Source: Prochlorococcus sp. AG-402-K22 (GTDB lineage: Bacteria; Cyanobacteriota; Cyanobacteriia; PCC-6307; Cyanobiaceae). Taken from it: a stretch of 57,184 nucleotides of DNA. The stretch covers positions 1 through 57,184 of the forward strand of contig QCIJ01000013.1 in the NCBI GenBank assembly GCA_003216755.1, in the 5' to 3' direction. Position 1 is the stretch's first letter, and the number at the start of each line of letters is the position of its first letter. The notes beneath the pieces are model-generated. The model saw only the letters and a list, made by a program, of their open reading frames with translations. It was not told the origin of the DNA and did not search any database. The translations under genes were made by a program, and so were the position numbers. Below are positions 7,944-15,797 of the stretch, piece by piece.

Positions 7944-9265
7944 TGGTTTATAGAATCTAATGTGCGTTCTATACCTTTTAATATTCCACTACCTTGTAAA
8001 GAAAGAACATTAACATTCTCTTTATCAGATGATATTTGACCATTTTTTAATTGAAATGATGGTACAAATTTATCCTTATCATAGGATTTAAGTCTTAAAT
8101 TTTTCTGAGAAGTATTAGGTGTATAAGAAGAAATCTGAGCAAGGGTTATTGGAGTTGAATTGAAATTCGGATGATCAAAGGTTTCATCGCTTTGGATTTG
8201 CGATTTAATATCAGTTAGAATTCTGTTTTCATTAGAATCGATACTCCAAACATCATTATCTATAGCTAGCCAACCAATCTCAGAATCAACATTACTAGGA
8301 TTTTTACCCTCTGCCATGAATTTTATATCAAATCCATCAGTATCAACATTGTGTTGTTGGGTATTTATCCAGGTAGGAGAAAATTTATTATTGACCTTAA
8401 TATGATCTTGTGTACTTGTAAGAACAACAGGGGTATCTGAAAATTGAAAATCAAAATTTATTTCTTCAATTATTGATTCGTTAATAATATTATTAGTACT
8501 AATTTCTCCAACAGAAATATTTATATCTGAATTATTTTCTGTTTCTATAACCCAATTTCCTTTTGAAGCAACAACGTATTGAAAAGTTTCATTAACATGC
8601 CATTGGTCATAACTTCCTGGTTCGTTTAGTGCGATCTTAAAAGTTTTGTTATTCTCGTTAACATCATCAATCCTCACTGATGCAGGCTGATTACCGTCAA
8701 AAGTTAAAGAACCAGCAATTACAACGGGATCAATAATATCTTCTGTCCAACTTATAGTTTTCCATAAAGTATTAGTGACATCTCTATAGTCATAGAGAAA
8801 TCTTGTCGATCCAAATTCTGCGAAAGTTGATAATTTATTCAACGATGAATTAGAAAGATCTATCTCAGCAACTCCTATCATGTTAGGACGGCTTGCGTTC
8901 ATTACATCATGCAGTTTCGTAGTGCTATGTGAAATTACAGCTACATCCTCATCTGCCCTATTATCCTCTCCGCCATTAGGTTCGTGTGTTGGCCATAAAT
9001 CTCCACTTTTCAAATCAGACAAAAGACCTGTCGATGAGCCATCAGTCCATTGCCAATCACCCTCAATTTGTATATCGTTAGCCCCGGTCCAAATATGCTT
9101 GTTATATATTCCAAAATTATCAACAATAAATTGAAGCTCTTCTTGTGAATTAATTGAGACCGAATGACCTCCTAAATTAATAGCTTCATTTTCAGCATCA
9201 TTAAAGGTTGAACCTCCACTTGGAAGATCTATTTTTATATATTCTTTACCCTCAAAGATTGGCAT
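4157..9265 (-). CDS. Secreted C-type-lectin/cadherin-like protein with dockerin-like tail (lectin 1)
   Basis: 1702 residues. Residues 1-137 form a C-type lectin-like domain (HSVSINSQEELQFIVDN; HEPNGGEDNRADED, where the EPN motif in this family favours mannose-type sugars with calcium). Residues 138-440 are a beta-rich region unique to this protein. From residue 441 the sequence equals that of lectin 2: a cadherin-like repeat, a module also found in the giant protein (IGELDFSVDTI to DQGFFDTD), an Ig-like and a second cadherin-like repeat, a beta module shared with the other satellites (GTTLYTTRTIGAS), then two EF-hand-like loops, DINYDGRVSLKD and DANYDGTISTKD, as in dockerins. There is no N-terminal signal peptide, consistent with type I export through the nearby HlyB/HlyD. 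Carbohydrate binding outside the cell is inferred. Confidence 0.85.
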   Translation of the reverse strand: MPIFEGKEYIKIDLPSGGSTFNDAENEAINLGGHSVSINSQEELQFIVDNFGIYNKHIWTGANDIQIEGDWQWTDGSSTGLLSDLKSGDLWPTHEPNGGEDNRADEDVAVISHSTTKLHDVMNASRPNMIGVAEIDLSNSSLNKLSTFAEFGSTRFLYDYRDVTNTLWKTISWTEDIIDPVVIAGSLTFDGNQPASVRIDDVNENNKTFKIALNEPGSYDQWHVNETFQYVVASKGNWVIETENNSDINISVGEISTNNIINESIIEEINFDFQFSDTPVVLTSTQDHIKVNNKFSPTWINTQQHNVDTDGFDIKFMAEGKNPSNVDSEIGWLAIDNDVWSIDSNENRILTDIKSQIQSDETFDHPNFNSTPITLAQISSYTPNTSQKNLRLKSYDKDKFVPSFQLKNGQISSDKENVNVLSLQGSGILKGIERTLDSINQAPSITSSSTASAIDENTSSSTIIYSAAGTDESAISWSLKEEFDYSKFSIDSSGNVSLASSPDYEVDGSELKFTVRASDGTLTTDQTVTLGINDVFENELVLYNKNETETDKTLSQSDTRLFDIKHLEGFDINDYSVRIPWKLRSTIKYQDDETDADFGWITLQDGKSQSDLGKGVFRVRVKSEDGTVKHALKFKIKPENDTLSIQEQAVNKLNSWNLSHTSKTWTRSGTDKEWSQITNVDSAVDNILNKFQFNTDQQENDVLDKFKKGTAKIAANTNKMLILDTSNKNDESTNTDQAADVLINESTITDLTDARKEQIRGILNFDESTIIDAPIGELDFSVDTIANGTAVVKMILEEEDQDINRIIKTNIDGDSFLYNSQIITYEGEEADFDSWLDNLDYSLSYYKDPAADDVGGVKGDFTNVTLKYDGNIVEAFGKAGIISHITLGNHTPYIDGSAYLIDKDGDGDIEMVSAFLIDQGFFDTDRSEGLIRDPIIFIDSPEPDAPGIDGSGNRLFSDQTPNFSGTTDVAGNIIKVFAEDGTTLLATTTAGSDNTWSISDGDYSGAIIADGDHTLKVKAFDPTTDVPSEAVDFNITIDTTAPTITSASSIDFLENGTGTVVALTADESGSSWTLGGDDASLFTIDGSGNLSFNASPDYGVMKDVNRDNDYELSISATDAAGNTSTQELTVTVTDDTTETFTGMVDTALTYNYRLQRSGIVDDPLTDGIDESDQDITGVLGFSNDAASTLFESETVTGLGTKYDLIIEAKVSGDSTSEKTVNLETFDTTFDFGGLFKHDESTTVTFGSEINSATSSQLIDLSLNEGLIRATGATLDKLNEDSGDIGISSAQSAFTELFTISGLTLDETKAKAIGDKQGITFTADTNIYETVMSVRTNDNAEIKSLNELEKLSSAHTIDAIDNVTIHEAYSEFKEQGTTLYTTRTIGASVNTALIRDGSVVNAISRLINDGTFETEVDKINLNQVGANTNFKIMIDDEEAGASYPYEELDTGSLTFDSILSDSYKSGYVTGDVVDGNSIYQSSSDGNSGWIGDDGGDIEIKFKVKVDGAVGQTLGDLDTGFFQISGDDVRTTTSKADGSTISDNLITFQGDINYDGRVSLKDLAFLNAGALNEGDGFAADDVDANYDGTISTKDLAIIDRDWGGNLHGIPSLDTLISEDNWAEISNKGGKTFGAVSDVGSFDNSVWEKEATLNDPTLMADPLAGDIFDNSDVDNIYTGAASGLYADKVKDFEAGSDPITGYEPT

Positions 9266-9664
9266 TTAGAATATTTATTTCAAAAATCATACTTCTTTAT
9301 TTTATACAATTTCAAATAATTTTTAAAGAGACTTTCTAGGTTGTTTGAGTAATTAAATAAATAAGTGTGTCCAATCTATACCATTAACTCTAATTAAGCA
9401 TTCATTGATACAAAATGAATCTTCTTAGATCTAGTTTTGTAACGGATGTACAAATATTATTTTGTTCTTGGATGCGAAAAGGACTATAAATTTTTATATT
9501 CTTCTGGATCCCATTAGCCAACATATAGTTAAGAAAACAAAATTTGCACTTTTTAAAAATACAATATCCTTATGAAATTAATTAACTTATAAATGAGATC
9601 AAACAAAAAAATGGATACTTATTCGCAAAGATGATAAAAGTATAATTAAGATGGATTTTGAAAA
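9266..9664. other. Intergenic region upstream of lectin gene 1
   Basis: No convincing gene was seen in these 399 bp. A near-miss of the NtcA box, GTA-N7-TAC inside TTTTGTA...TACAAAT, lies at 9439-9451, 174 bp before the lectin start. The remainder is AT-rich and should hold the lectin promoter. The lectin ATG has no clear Shine-Dalgarno. Confidence 0.4.
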
Positions 9665-10057
9665 TTGTTAAATAAAAAAGTTAAATCAATAGATAAAAGA
9701 AGCAAAAATAAAAAACAATCTTTAACTAATAGAAAATTAATACGTTCTTTTTCATATATAAATCCTATTTATCCTTCAATAATAATATTTACAGGTCTTA
9801 TAACTTTTTCAGGCGCAGTTATTTTTCTCACAAGGCAATTTCAACCTCTTATTGAAAATCAACGATTGAAGCTTCTGTGTACATATCAACTAGGAGATAA
9901 GAAGAGTAATTTTTACAAGCCCGCAAAAATCAAATTAGAAAAGCTTTCAGGAGATGGAGAAAAATTTTGCAAAAATTTTATATTCCCTAAAGAAAAAAAT
10001 AAGAAAAAATTTCAATTTCTTCCAATATTAAGGAATATTCTTTTTAGATTAATTTAA
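9665..10057 (+). CDS. Unknown basic single-pass membrane protein
   Basis: The frame gives 130 residues: a very basic N-terminus (KKVKSIDKRSKNKKQ), one membrane segment (about 36-57, YPSIIIFTGLITFSGAVIFL) and a basic C-terminal part with two cysteines. The only start is TTG at 9665; no ATG exists in this frame, so either TTG is used or the 5' end is damaged. It lies between a lectin gene and the exporter genes on the opposite strand. No family was recognised. Confidence 0.5.
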   Translation: MLNKKVKSIDKRSKNKKQSLTNRKLIRSFSYINPIYPSIIIFTGLITFSGAVIFLTRQFQPLIENQRLKLLCTYQLGDKKSNFYKPAKIKLEKLSGDGEKFCKNFIFPKEKNKKKFQFLPILRNILFRLI

Positions 10058-10417
10058 AAAATGTGAGTAATTTCTAACTTAACTTTTAAATAATTTTTTT
10101 AAACATTGAATTTATTTCATTATTTTATGATAATTATTAAGTTATAAATTTTAGGAGAAAATTTATTGCGATAAAAATGATAATGAGCATGCTTCTGAAA
10201 AGGTCTAATTTGATAACGGATTAATTGTTACTTTAGTAGGAGTTGTTTTTTTACTATTATTTATGGAGTATTATTTTAATTTTAAAATAAAATAGATGTT
10301 AATTATTTTATAATCTCTGAAGTATTAAACTTTTAAATTTAAGAGATATAAATAATTAAAATAAAAACTTGAAAGTTGAAAAAATATAATATATTTTATG
10401 GATAAATATTTATAACT
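10058..10417. other. Intergenic region with a possible decayed small membrane ORF
   Basis: A plus-strand frame to the stop at 10293-10295 reads DNGLIVTLVGVVFLLLFMEYY and resembles a single-pass membrane peptide. It lacks an ATG and is separated by a TAA (10206) from DNEHASEKV in the same frame. It could be a broken small gene or chance. Nothing else was seen. Confidence 0.25.
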
Positions 10418-10636
10418 TTGACAAATTCAGAAAATTCTCCTGTACTAACCTTCAACGGCGAAAAGTACGACATAAATACACTTCCAGATAAGGTAAAAGA
10501 TCTTCTTAAAGCTGCAAAAGTTGCAGATAATCAAATTAAAATCCAAGAAGATAATTTAAAATTAATAACTATTGCAAGACAAACAATAGCAGCTCAACTA
10601 CAAAAGGAGTTGGATTCAGTTGACACAATTAGTTAA
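10418..10636 (+). CDS. Small conserved-type protein next to the exporter (DUF6447-like)
   Basis: The 72-residue protein starts with a beta-type stretch (PVLTFNGEKYDINTLPDKVK), then a long amphipathic helix (VADNQIKIQEDNLKLITIARQTIAAQLQ) likely to form a coiled coil. It resembles a small picocyanobacterial family I recall as DUF6447; this is from memory. The only start is TTG. It is convergent with the HlyD gene (stops 4 bp apart), so it is transcribed apart from the exporter. Confidence 0.6.
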   Translation: MTNSENSPVLTFNGEKYDINTLPDKVKDLLKAAKVADNQIKIQEDNLKLITIARQTIAAQLQKELDSVDTIS

Positions 10637-10640
10637 TAAA

Positions 10641-12077
10641 TTATTTTTGTTGCGCTAAAGGATCAAAAATATCACTAACTATATTAAAAATTGATGCGAT
10701 TATTGGTTTATCTCTTAATTTAATTTTTGTACTTATTGCCATACCAGATCTAAGATCGGAAATCTTCAATTTTTCTGATATTTCTGGAGCAATCAGTTTA
10801 ATTTCTGCAATATAAGTTCTGCGATTAGTGCCAGATGCATTATCAGAAGAGACTGTAGGCGAAATAGTAAAAACCTCGGCTATTATTCCACCGAAATCAT
10901 CGGCAGGATAGGCATCAACTTCAACAATTGCTTCCATCCCAGAGGTAATAGGTGCACTTACTTTTGAAGGGATTGAAACTTTCACAATTAGCTCATTATC
11001 GGGAACAATTGTAATAACAACATCATTAGACATAATCCTTTCTCCGGGGCTTTGATACTTAATTGTTTGAATAAATCCACTTACCGGTGAGATTATTTTA
11101 AATCTATTTATCTTAGCCTCAAGTTCTAAAATCAAGGTTGAAAGCTGTTCAAGTTGTTCTGAATTCTGATAAAGGATATTGTCTTTTTCTAATAATGCTG
11201 AATCGTAATTTATTTTTAGTTGCTTTAATTCTGATAAAGTTTCAAGATATTGCATTTCTGAAACTACGCCTTCAAGCTTTAAGATTTTGTATCTATCTAA
11301 TAAATCCTGTTTATATTTTATTTGATCATCCAATTGCTCAAGCTTTAAATCATAGGAATCAAATAAAATAATTCTTTGATTTTGAGTATACTCAAACCTT
11401 TTTTTAGCACCATTTAATCTAGCTGTTGTTTCATCATCTTCATAAATAATTAATAAAGTATTTTTATCAACATATTGATTAGTTTTTACTAAAACCTCTG
11501 TAATCTTACCAGGATCCATAGCACTAACTTTAACTTCAGGTGTTATTGTCGTTAGCTCTCCTGTCAAAAGAATAGTCTCCTCAATAGTAGTAAAAATCGA
11601 CCAGATAATTAATGTCACTGATCCAGCACCTAAAGTCCAAATAAAAATTCTTGACCAAATTGGAGGTGGTGGTAACAGTGTTAAATCTGATGAATTATTG
11701 TCAGCAAAATTTTCATTTTTGATAAAATTTGAAATCTTTTCATTGATAATTAATTTCTTTTTACTTAAGTATTCATTGAAAGATTTTAAATATTTTTGTT
11801 TTTTTAATTTTTGTTTTAAGGTAAGTTTAAGTTTTTTTAGAACATCTAAACCATCAAAATCTATTGATAAAAATTTCCGTTTATAAACAATATCAACAAG
11901 AGAGTTTTTAATCTTATCTAAATTTGGAGAGTTTTTTTTATATTTGTTTTTTATTACTAAGAAATAGTTTTTTATATTGAAAGATATAGTTTTTTTCTTT
12001 TGAAAAATCAAATTTTTTGTAAATTTTTTATATTTAATTAATTTGGATCTTATCTTATTTTTTTTATTTTTTTGCAT
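10641..12077 (-). CDS. HlyD-family membrane fusion protein of a type I secretion system
   Basis: 478 residues. About 130 residues at the N-terminus are unusually long and lysine-rich, ending in LLPPPPIWSR. One membrane segment follows (FIWTLGAGSVTLIIWSIF, about 147-164), then a beta-barrel/lipoyl half-motif (SAMDPGKITEVLV), a long coiled-coil hairpin (about 210-310), the second half-motif (RFKIISPVSGFIQTIKYQ) and a C-terminal beta domain. This is the order of HlyD/LapC-type adaptors, which link the inner-membrane ABC exporter to an outer-membrane channel. It starts 6 bp after the ABC gene, so it is the last gene of the giant-PPIase-ABC-HlyD operon. No TolC-like gene lies in the window. Confidence 0.9.
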   Translation of the reverse strand: MQKNKKNKIRSKLIKYKKFTKNLIFQKKKTISFNIKNYFLVIKNKYKKNSPNLDKIKNSLVDIVYKRKFLSIDFDGLDVLKKLKLTLKQKLKKQKYLKSFNEYLSKKKLIINEKISNFIKNENFADNNSSDLTLLPPPPIWSRIFIWTLGAGSVTLIIWSIFTTIEETILLTGELTTITPEVKVSAMDPGKITEVLVKTNQYVDKNTLLIIYEDDETTARLNGAKKRFEYTQNQRIILFDSYDLKLEQLDDQIKYKQDLLDRYKILKLEGVVSEMQYLETLSELKQLKINYDSALLEKDNILYQNSEQLEQLSTLILELEAKINRFKIISPVSGFIQTIKYQSPGERIMSNDVVITIVPDNELIVKVSIPSKVSAPITSGMEAIVEVDAYPADDFGGIIAEVFTISPTVSSDNASGTNRRTYIAEIKLIAPEISEKLKISDLRSGMAISTKIKLRDKPIIASIFNIVSDIFDPLAQQK

Positions 12078-12083
12078 TTTTAA

Positions 12084-15017
12084 TTATTCATTAAATTGTG
12101 AATTGTAAAGTGCATAATATCTTCCTTTTAACTGCATCAAATCAGAATGAGTCCCAGAAGTATCTATTTTGCCGTCGTGCATAACAATTATTTTATCTGC
12201 CTCTACAATTGTTGATAATCTATGAGTAATCATAAGAATTGTTTTACCTTTAAATTCTTCTCTCATGTTTTTTACGACTTGTTTTTCAGTATCAACATCA
12301 AGAGCAGAAGTGGCTTCATCAAGTACAACTAAATTAGGATTTTCAAGAATCATTCTCGCTAGAGCGACTCTTTGTCTTTGCCCACCAGATAAACCAGAAC
12401 CTTTCTCTCCAATAGGTGTCCCATATCCAAATGGGAGAGTCATTATAAATTCATGCGCGCAGGCAGCTTTAGCAGCTTTAACAACATTATCTGCAGATAT
12501 TTCAGGATCACCCAATGCGATATTACTAAATACAGTTCCTTCAAAAAGCATGCAATCTTGAGGAACAAAACCAATTTGTCTTCTTAAACTATATAAATCA
12601 ACCTTTGTAATATCAAAATCATCTATTAATAATTTCCCTGAACTAGGCCTATATAATCTAGGGATCATTTTTAAGAAAGAGCTTTTACCGCAACCACTTT
12701 GTCCAACCAATCCAACAAAAGAACCTTTCTTAATATCAATATCTATTGAATTCAATACTGGGGTAGATTCAGAAGAATAAGAAAATCCAACTTTTGAAGC
12801 TTTTATAGAACCCTTGATCTTTGGCATATCGATATTTTTATCTTCATTATCAAGAACTTCTAATGGTTGATTTACGATGTCACCAACCCTCTGCAATGAA
12901 AGCGACATCTCCTGAAATTGCTGCCATGAACCTGAAAGTCTTAGCATAGGTTGTGTTACATAGCCACTTATAATTCTGAAGGCAATAAGTTGCCCTAAAG
13001 TAAGTTGATTTTTTAGTACTAACCATGCCCCAATCCCAATGACTGAAATATTAGTTAATTTATTTATAAGTTGTCCTGCATTAGAACTTGTAGTATTTGC
13101 GAGAATAGCTTTAAATCCCTGATTTATTGAATTTAGATGCTTATCTTCCCATTGCCTCTTTGCATTAAATTCAGCATTTTGTAATTTAATTGTGTGAATA
13201 CCTCCAAGAATTTCTACTAAAAAAGCATTTGTTCTTGATTGAGCCTCAGCTCGCATTCTTATCAATTTTTGAGTGATAGGAGTAACCCCAACTGTAACAA
13301 CAAAGAGTAAAGGGACAGAGACTATAACAACAGAAGTTAAAAGTGGGCTATAAAAAAGCATCACAGAAAAATATAAAAGAGAAAAAATTACATCTAAAAC
13401 TACAGTTAAAGCTGTTCCTGTTAAAAATCTTCTAATGTTTTCTAATTCATTCAATCTACTAGAAAGCTCACCAACAGGTCTTGAATCGAAAAATCTTGCA
13501 TTAAGCCTTAACATCCTTGACAAAATTGCAGAACCAATTCCAATATCAACCCTGTTCGAAATCTCAACAAATTGAAAAGTTCTAAGGCTACTAAAAATAA
13601 TTTCTAAAAGACTAAAAAGAATCATTAATAAAACTAATGGACTTAATGCATCAGTTGCCCCTTTGCTTAAGACTCTATCTATTATCTGTTGAAAAAGAAG
13701 AGGAGTTGCCAACTGAAATAATTGAGTAAGAAAGCTGGCTGCAAAAACTTCAACAAGTTGATTTCTAAATTTTTGGATATAGGGAATTAACCAACTTAAG
13801 TTAAATCTTTTTTTAGGAGTATTAAGACCAACCTCTAAAGTAATTATTTGATTACACTTTTCAAATACTTTGCAAGCTTCAAAAGTATTTAAAGTTCTCA
13901 TTCCCTTAATTGGGCAAAATAAGGTCATTATTTTTGTATTGGTTTTAATTATTAAATTACATATTCCTTCTTCATCAATCCATATTGATGGAGTTGGTAC
14001 CAAGAGTGGATTTTTTAGATTTACTTTAACAATTTTTACTGAGAGTCCAAAACGATCTAATAGATTAATAGTATTATTTATCCATGATTTTTCTTGTTTC
14101 TCAATTATTTTTGATGCCCTTCTGATAGTTTCGGATCTTGTAGGCATATCAAAATACTTAATTATCATTGATAAAATTGCAAAGTAACTTTCTTCCCTAT
14201 TACTTGCTTCAATAAATTCAAAATTTAATTTTCTATAGTTAAAATCATCTGATTTTTTGTCTTTGATATCCTTTAATGAATCTAAATTCTCTGTTTTTGT
14301 ATTATCATTTTTACTTGAATTATCATCTTTATTTACATCCTTTTCTTTGTCATTTAAATCAATAATATTTTCTTCTTCTGGAATAGAAATATTAGACCTT
14401 TGAGAAGGTAAATTAAAAATCAAACATCTAGGATCTTTATCAGAAAAAAATTCACTATAAATTTTTCCATTTATAATTTGACCATATTTAAAACCGCGGA
14501 ATTCCTTATCAAGATAAATAATATTATCAGTTGTTTTTGGATTATCATCTTTAATGACGAATTTGAAAAAACTCTTGAATTGCTTATATTTAATGTTTTC
14601 TAAAAATGAACTATTTTTTATTTGACTTTTTAAAATATTTAAAATTGAGACATATTCAAAATTGCAAATATTTTTTCTAAGTAATTTAAAAGTTTTATTC
14701 AGAATATTATCCGATAATTCTTCTAAATTAATAAAGTAGTATTCACATTTGCTATTTGCCCTTACATCAGACAATAAATTGACATTTAAAATCCAGTTAA
14801 ATCCAATTAAAAAAGGTGCTTCACTTATCTCTAATGTTTTGGAATTAAAAACTCTATTGTTATCTATTAATCTTATGGTGCCATTTGTAACTAATACTAG
14901 TGAGTTTTTTGTGGCATTTGAGGAATAAATTAATGAGCCTACATCTGCTTTATTTAACTTTATGGAATCCCCAAATAATCTTATTAAAGTTTGAGCTTGT
15001 TCTTTAGTTATTTTCAT
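12084..15017 (-). CDS. Type I secretion ABC exporter (HlyB/LapB type) with extra N-terminal domain
   Basis: 977 residues, longer than the usual ~710. Residues 1-150 resemble a degenerate cyclic-nucleotide-binding beta roll. After an Asn/Lys/Asp-rich linker (about 220-260), residues 270-395 look like a C39-peptidase-like domain in which the catalytic Cys is absent (SYFAILSMIIKYF), so substrates are probably docked, not cleaved. Six membrane helices span about 410-690. The nucleotide-binding domain has Walker A GQSGCGKSS, signature LSGGQRQR, Walker B LVVLDEATSALD and the switch His in MITHRLS. It would energise export of the giant and dockerin-like proteins. It overlaps the PPIase gene by 4 bp (ATGA). 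Confidence 0.92.
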   Translation of the reverse strand: MKITKEQAQTLIRLFGDSIKLNKADVGSLIYSSNATKNSLVLVTNGTIRLIDNNRVFNSKTLEISEAPFLIGFNWILNVNLLSDVRANSKCEYYFINLEELSDNILNKTFKLLRKNICNFEYVSILNILKSQIKNSSFLENIKYKQFKSFFKFVIKDDNPKTTDNIIYLDKEFRGFKYGQIINGKIYSEFFSDKDPRCLIFNLPSQRSNISIPEEENIIDLNDKEKDVNKDDNSSKNDNTKTENLDSLKDIKDKKSDDFNYRKLNFEFIEASNREESYFAILSMIIKYFDMPTRSETIRRASKIIEKQEKSWINNTINLLDRFGLSVKIVKVNLKNPLLVPTPSIWIDEEGICNLIIKTNTKIMTLFCPIKGMRTLNTFEACKVFEKCNQIITLEVGLNTPKKRFNLSWLIPYIQKFRNQLVEVFAASFLTQLFQLATPLLFQQIIDRVLSKGATDALSPLVLLMILFSLLEIIFSSLRTFQFVEISNRVDIGIGSAILSRMLRLNARFFDSRPVGELSSRLNELENIRRFLTGTALTVVLDVIFSLLYFSVMLFYSPLLTSVVIVSVPLLFVVTVGVTPITQKLIRMRAEAQSRTNAFLVEILGGIHTIKLQNAEFNAKRQWEDKHLNSINQGFKAILANTTSSNAGQLINKLTNISVIGIGAWLVLKNQLTLGQLIAFRIISGYVTQPMLRLSGSWQQFQEMSLSLQRVGDIVNQPLEVLDNEDKNIDMPKIKGSIKASKVGFSYSSESTPVLNSIDIDIKKGSFVGLVGQSGCGKSSFLKMIPRLYRPSSGKLLIDDFDITKVDLYSLRRQIGFVPQDCMLFEGTVFSNIALGDPEISADNVVKAAKAACAHEFIMTLPFGYGTPIGEKGSGLSGGQRQRVALARMILENPNLVVLDEATSALDVDTEKQVVKNMREEFKGKTILMITHRLSTIVEADKIIVMHDGKIDTSGTHSDLMQLKGRYYALYNSQFNE

Positions 15018-15754
15018 TTTTCCAAAAACCCCTTCATCATTTCTTTGGTTATAGATTCCGAAATAGGTCTAACTTTGGAATTAAGAAGCATTTTTCCTAA
15101 AACTTGTTTAGTTGATTCATTTAATTCACTGTCAAATCTATATTCCAGTCTCAAAATAACAAACCATTCATCAACCTGAAACGGTTGAAAAAGTTGTTTT
15201 GGTGATGCGGTTCTTAATCTGGAGGATATATCAGGATGAGGAACAGTTAAATCACAAGGTCCAAGAATTCCTTGAGTTTTAGATTCCGGTCCTTCACTAT
15301 ATTTTGCGGCAACCTCTCCAAATTCAACTTCTTCGGACTCTATAGAATAATAAAGATGATAAGCTAAATTTTCATCACTCACCCTTAAAAAACTATATAA
15401 AACTCTATCTAAACGATCTTTATATCTTAAAAATAATGCCTCCGCATTGTTTTCTACTAGTTCAGCAATAATATTTCTTCTCTTGTATCTATATTTTGCA
15501 TATTCCAATAGAGTTCCTTTATCACTTGATAACAAATTTGTTTGTTGCCAATTTTTTAAAGATTCTTTATCTTTAAGATTTAATTCTTTTATTAATCCCT
15601 CCAAGGCATCTTTATCTGAAATATTGTTTTTAGTGCTCTTATTTAATTTGCATTCACTTACATATCTTAACTCAGCCTGAACGGATGCAAAAGATCCTAA
15701 TAGATTTCCCATTGCCAATAACCTAATAATTGAATCAGAATTTTGGTTATTCAT
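15014..15754 (-). CDS. Parvulin-type peptidyl-prolyl isomerase/foldase
   Basis: 246 residues. The C-terminal half (about 120-215) has the parvulin/SurA pattern: EVEFGEVAAKYSEGPESKTQ, then ILGPCDLTVPHPDISSRL and QPFQVDEWFVILRLEYRF. The N-terminal half is helical, as in PpiC-like chaperones. No signal peptide is visible, so it may act in the cytoplasm on the exporter substrates before secretion, or be misjudged at its N-terminus. It lies between the giant gene (43-bp gap) and the ABC gene (4-bp overlap), which ties it to export of the giant protein. Confidence 0.8.
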   Translation of the reverse strand: MNNQNSDSIIRLLAMGNLLGSFASVQAELRYVSECKLNKSTKNNISDKDALEGLIKELNLKDKESLKNWQQTNLLSSDKGTLLEYAKYRYKRRNIIAELVENNAEALFLRYKDRLDRVLYSFLRVSDENLAYHLYYSIESEEVEFGEVAAKYSEGPESKTQGILGPCDLTVPHPDISSRLRTASPKQLFQPFQVDEWFVILRLEYRFDSELNESTKQVLGKMLLNSKVRPISESITKEMMKGFLEK

Positions 15755-15797
15755 TATTTAATAACTTATAAATAAAAACTCAAACGCAAAAATTTCA

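Noticed and set aside
9439..9451. NtcA box upstream of lectin gene 1
   Set aside because: The spacer is 7 bp, not 8; kept only as a near-miss.
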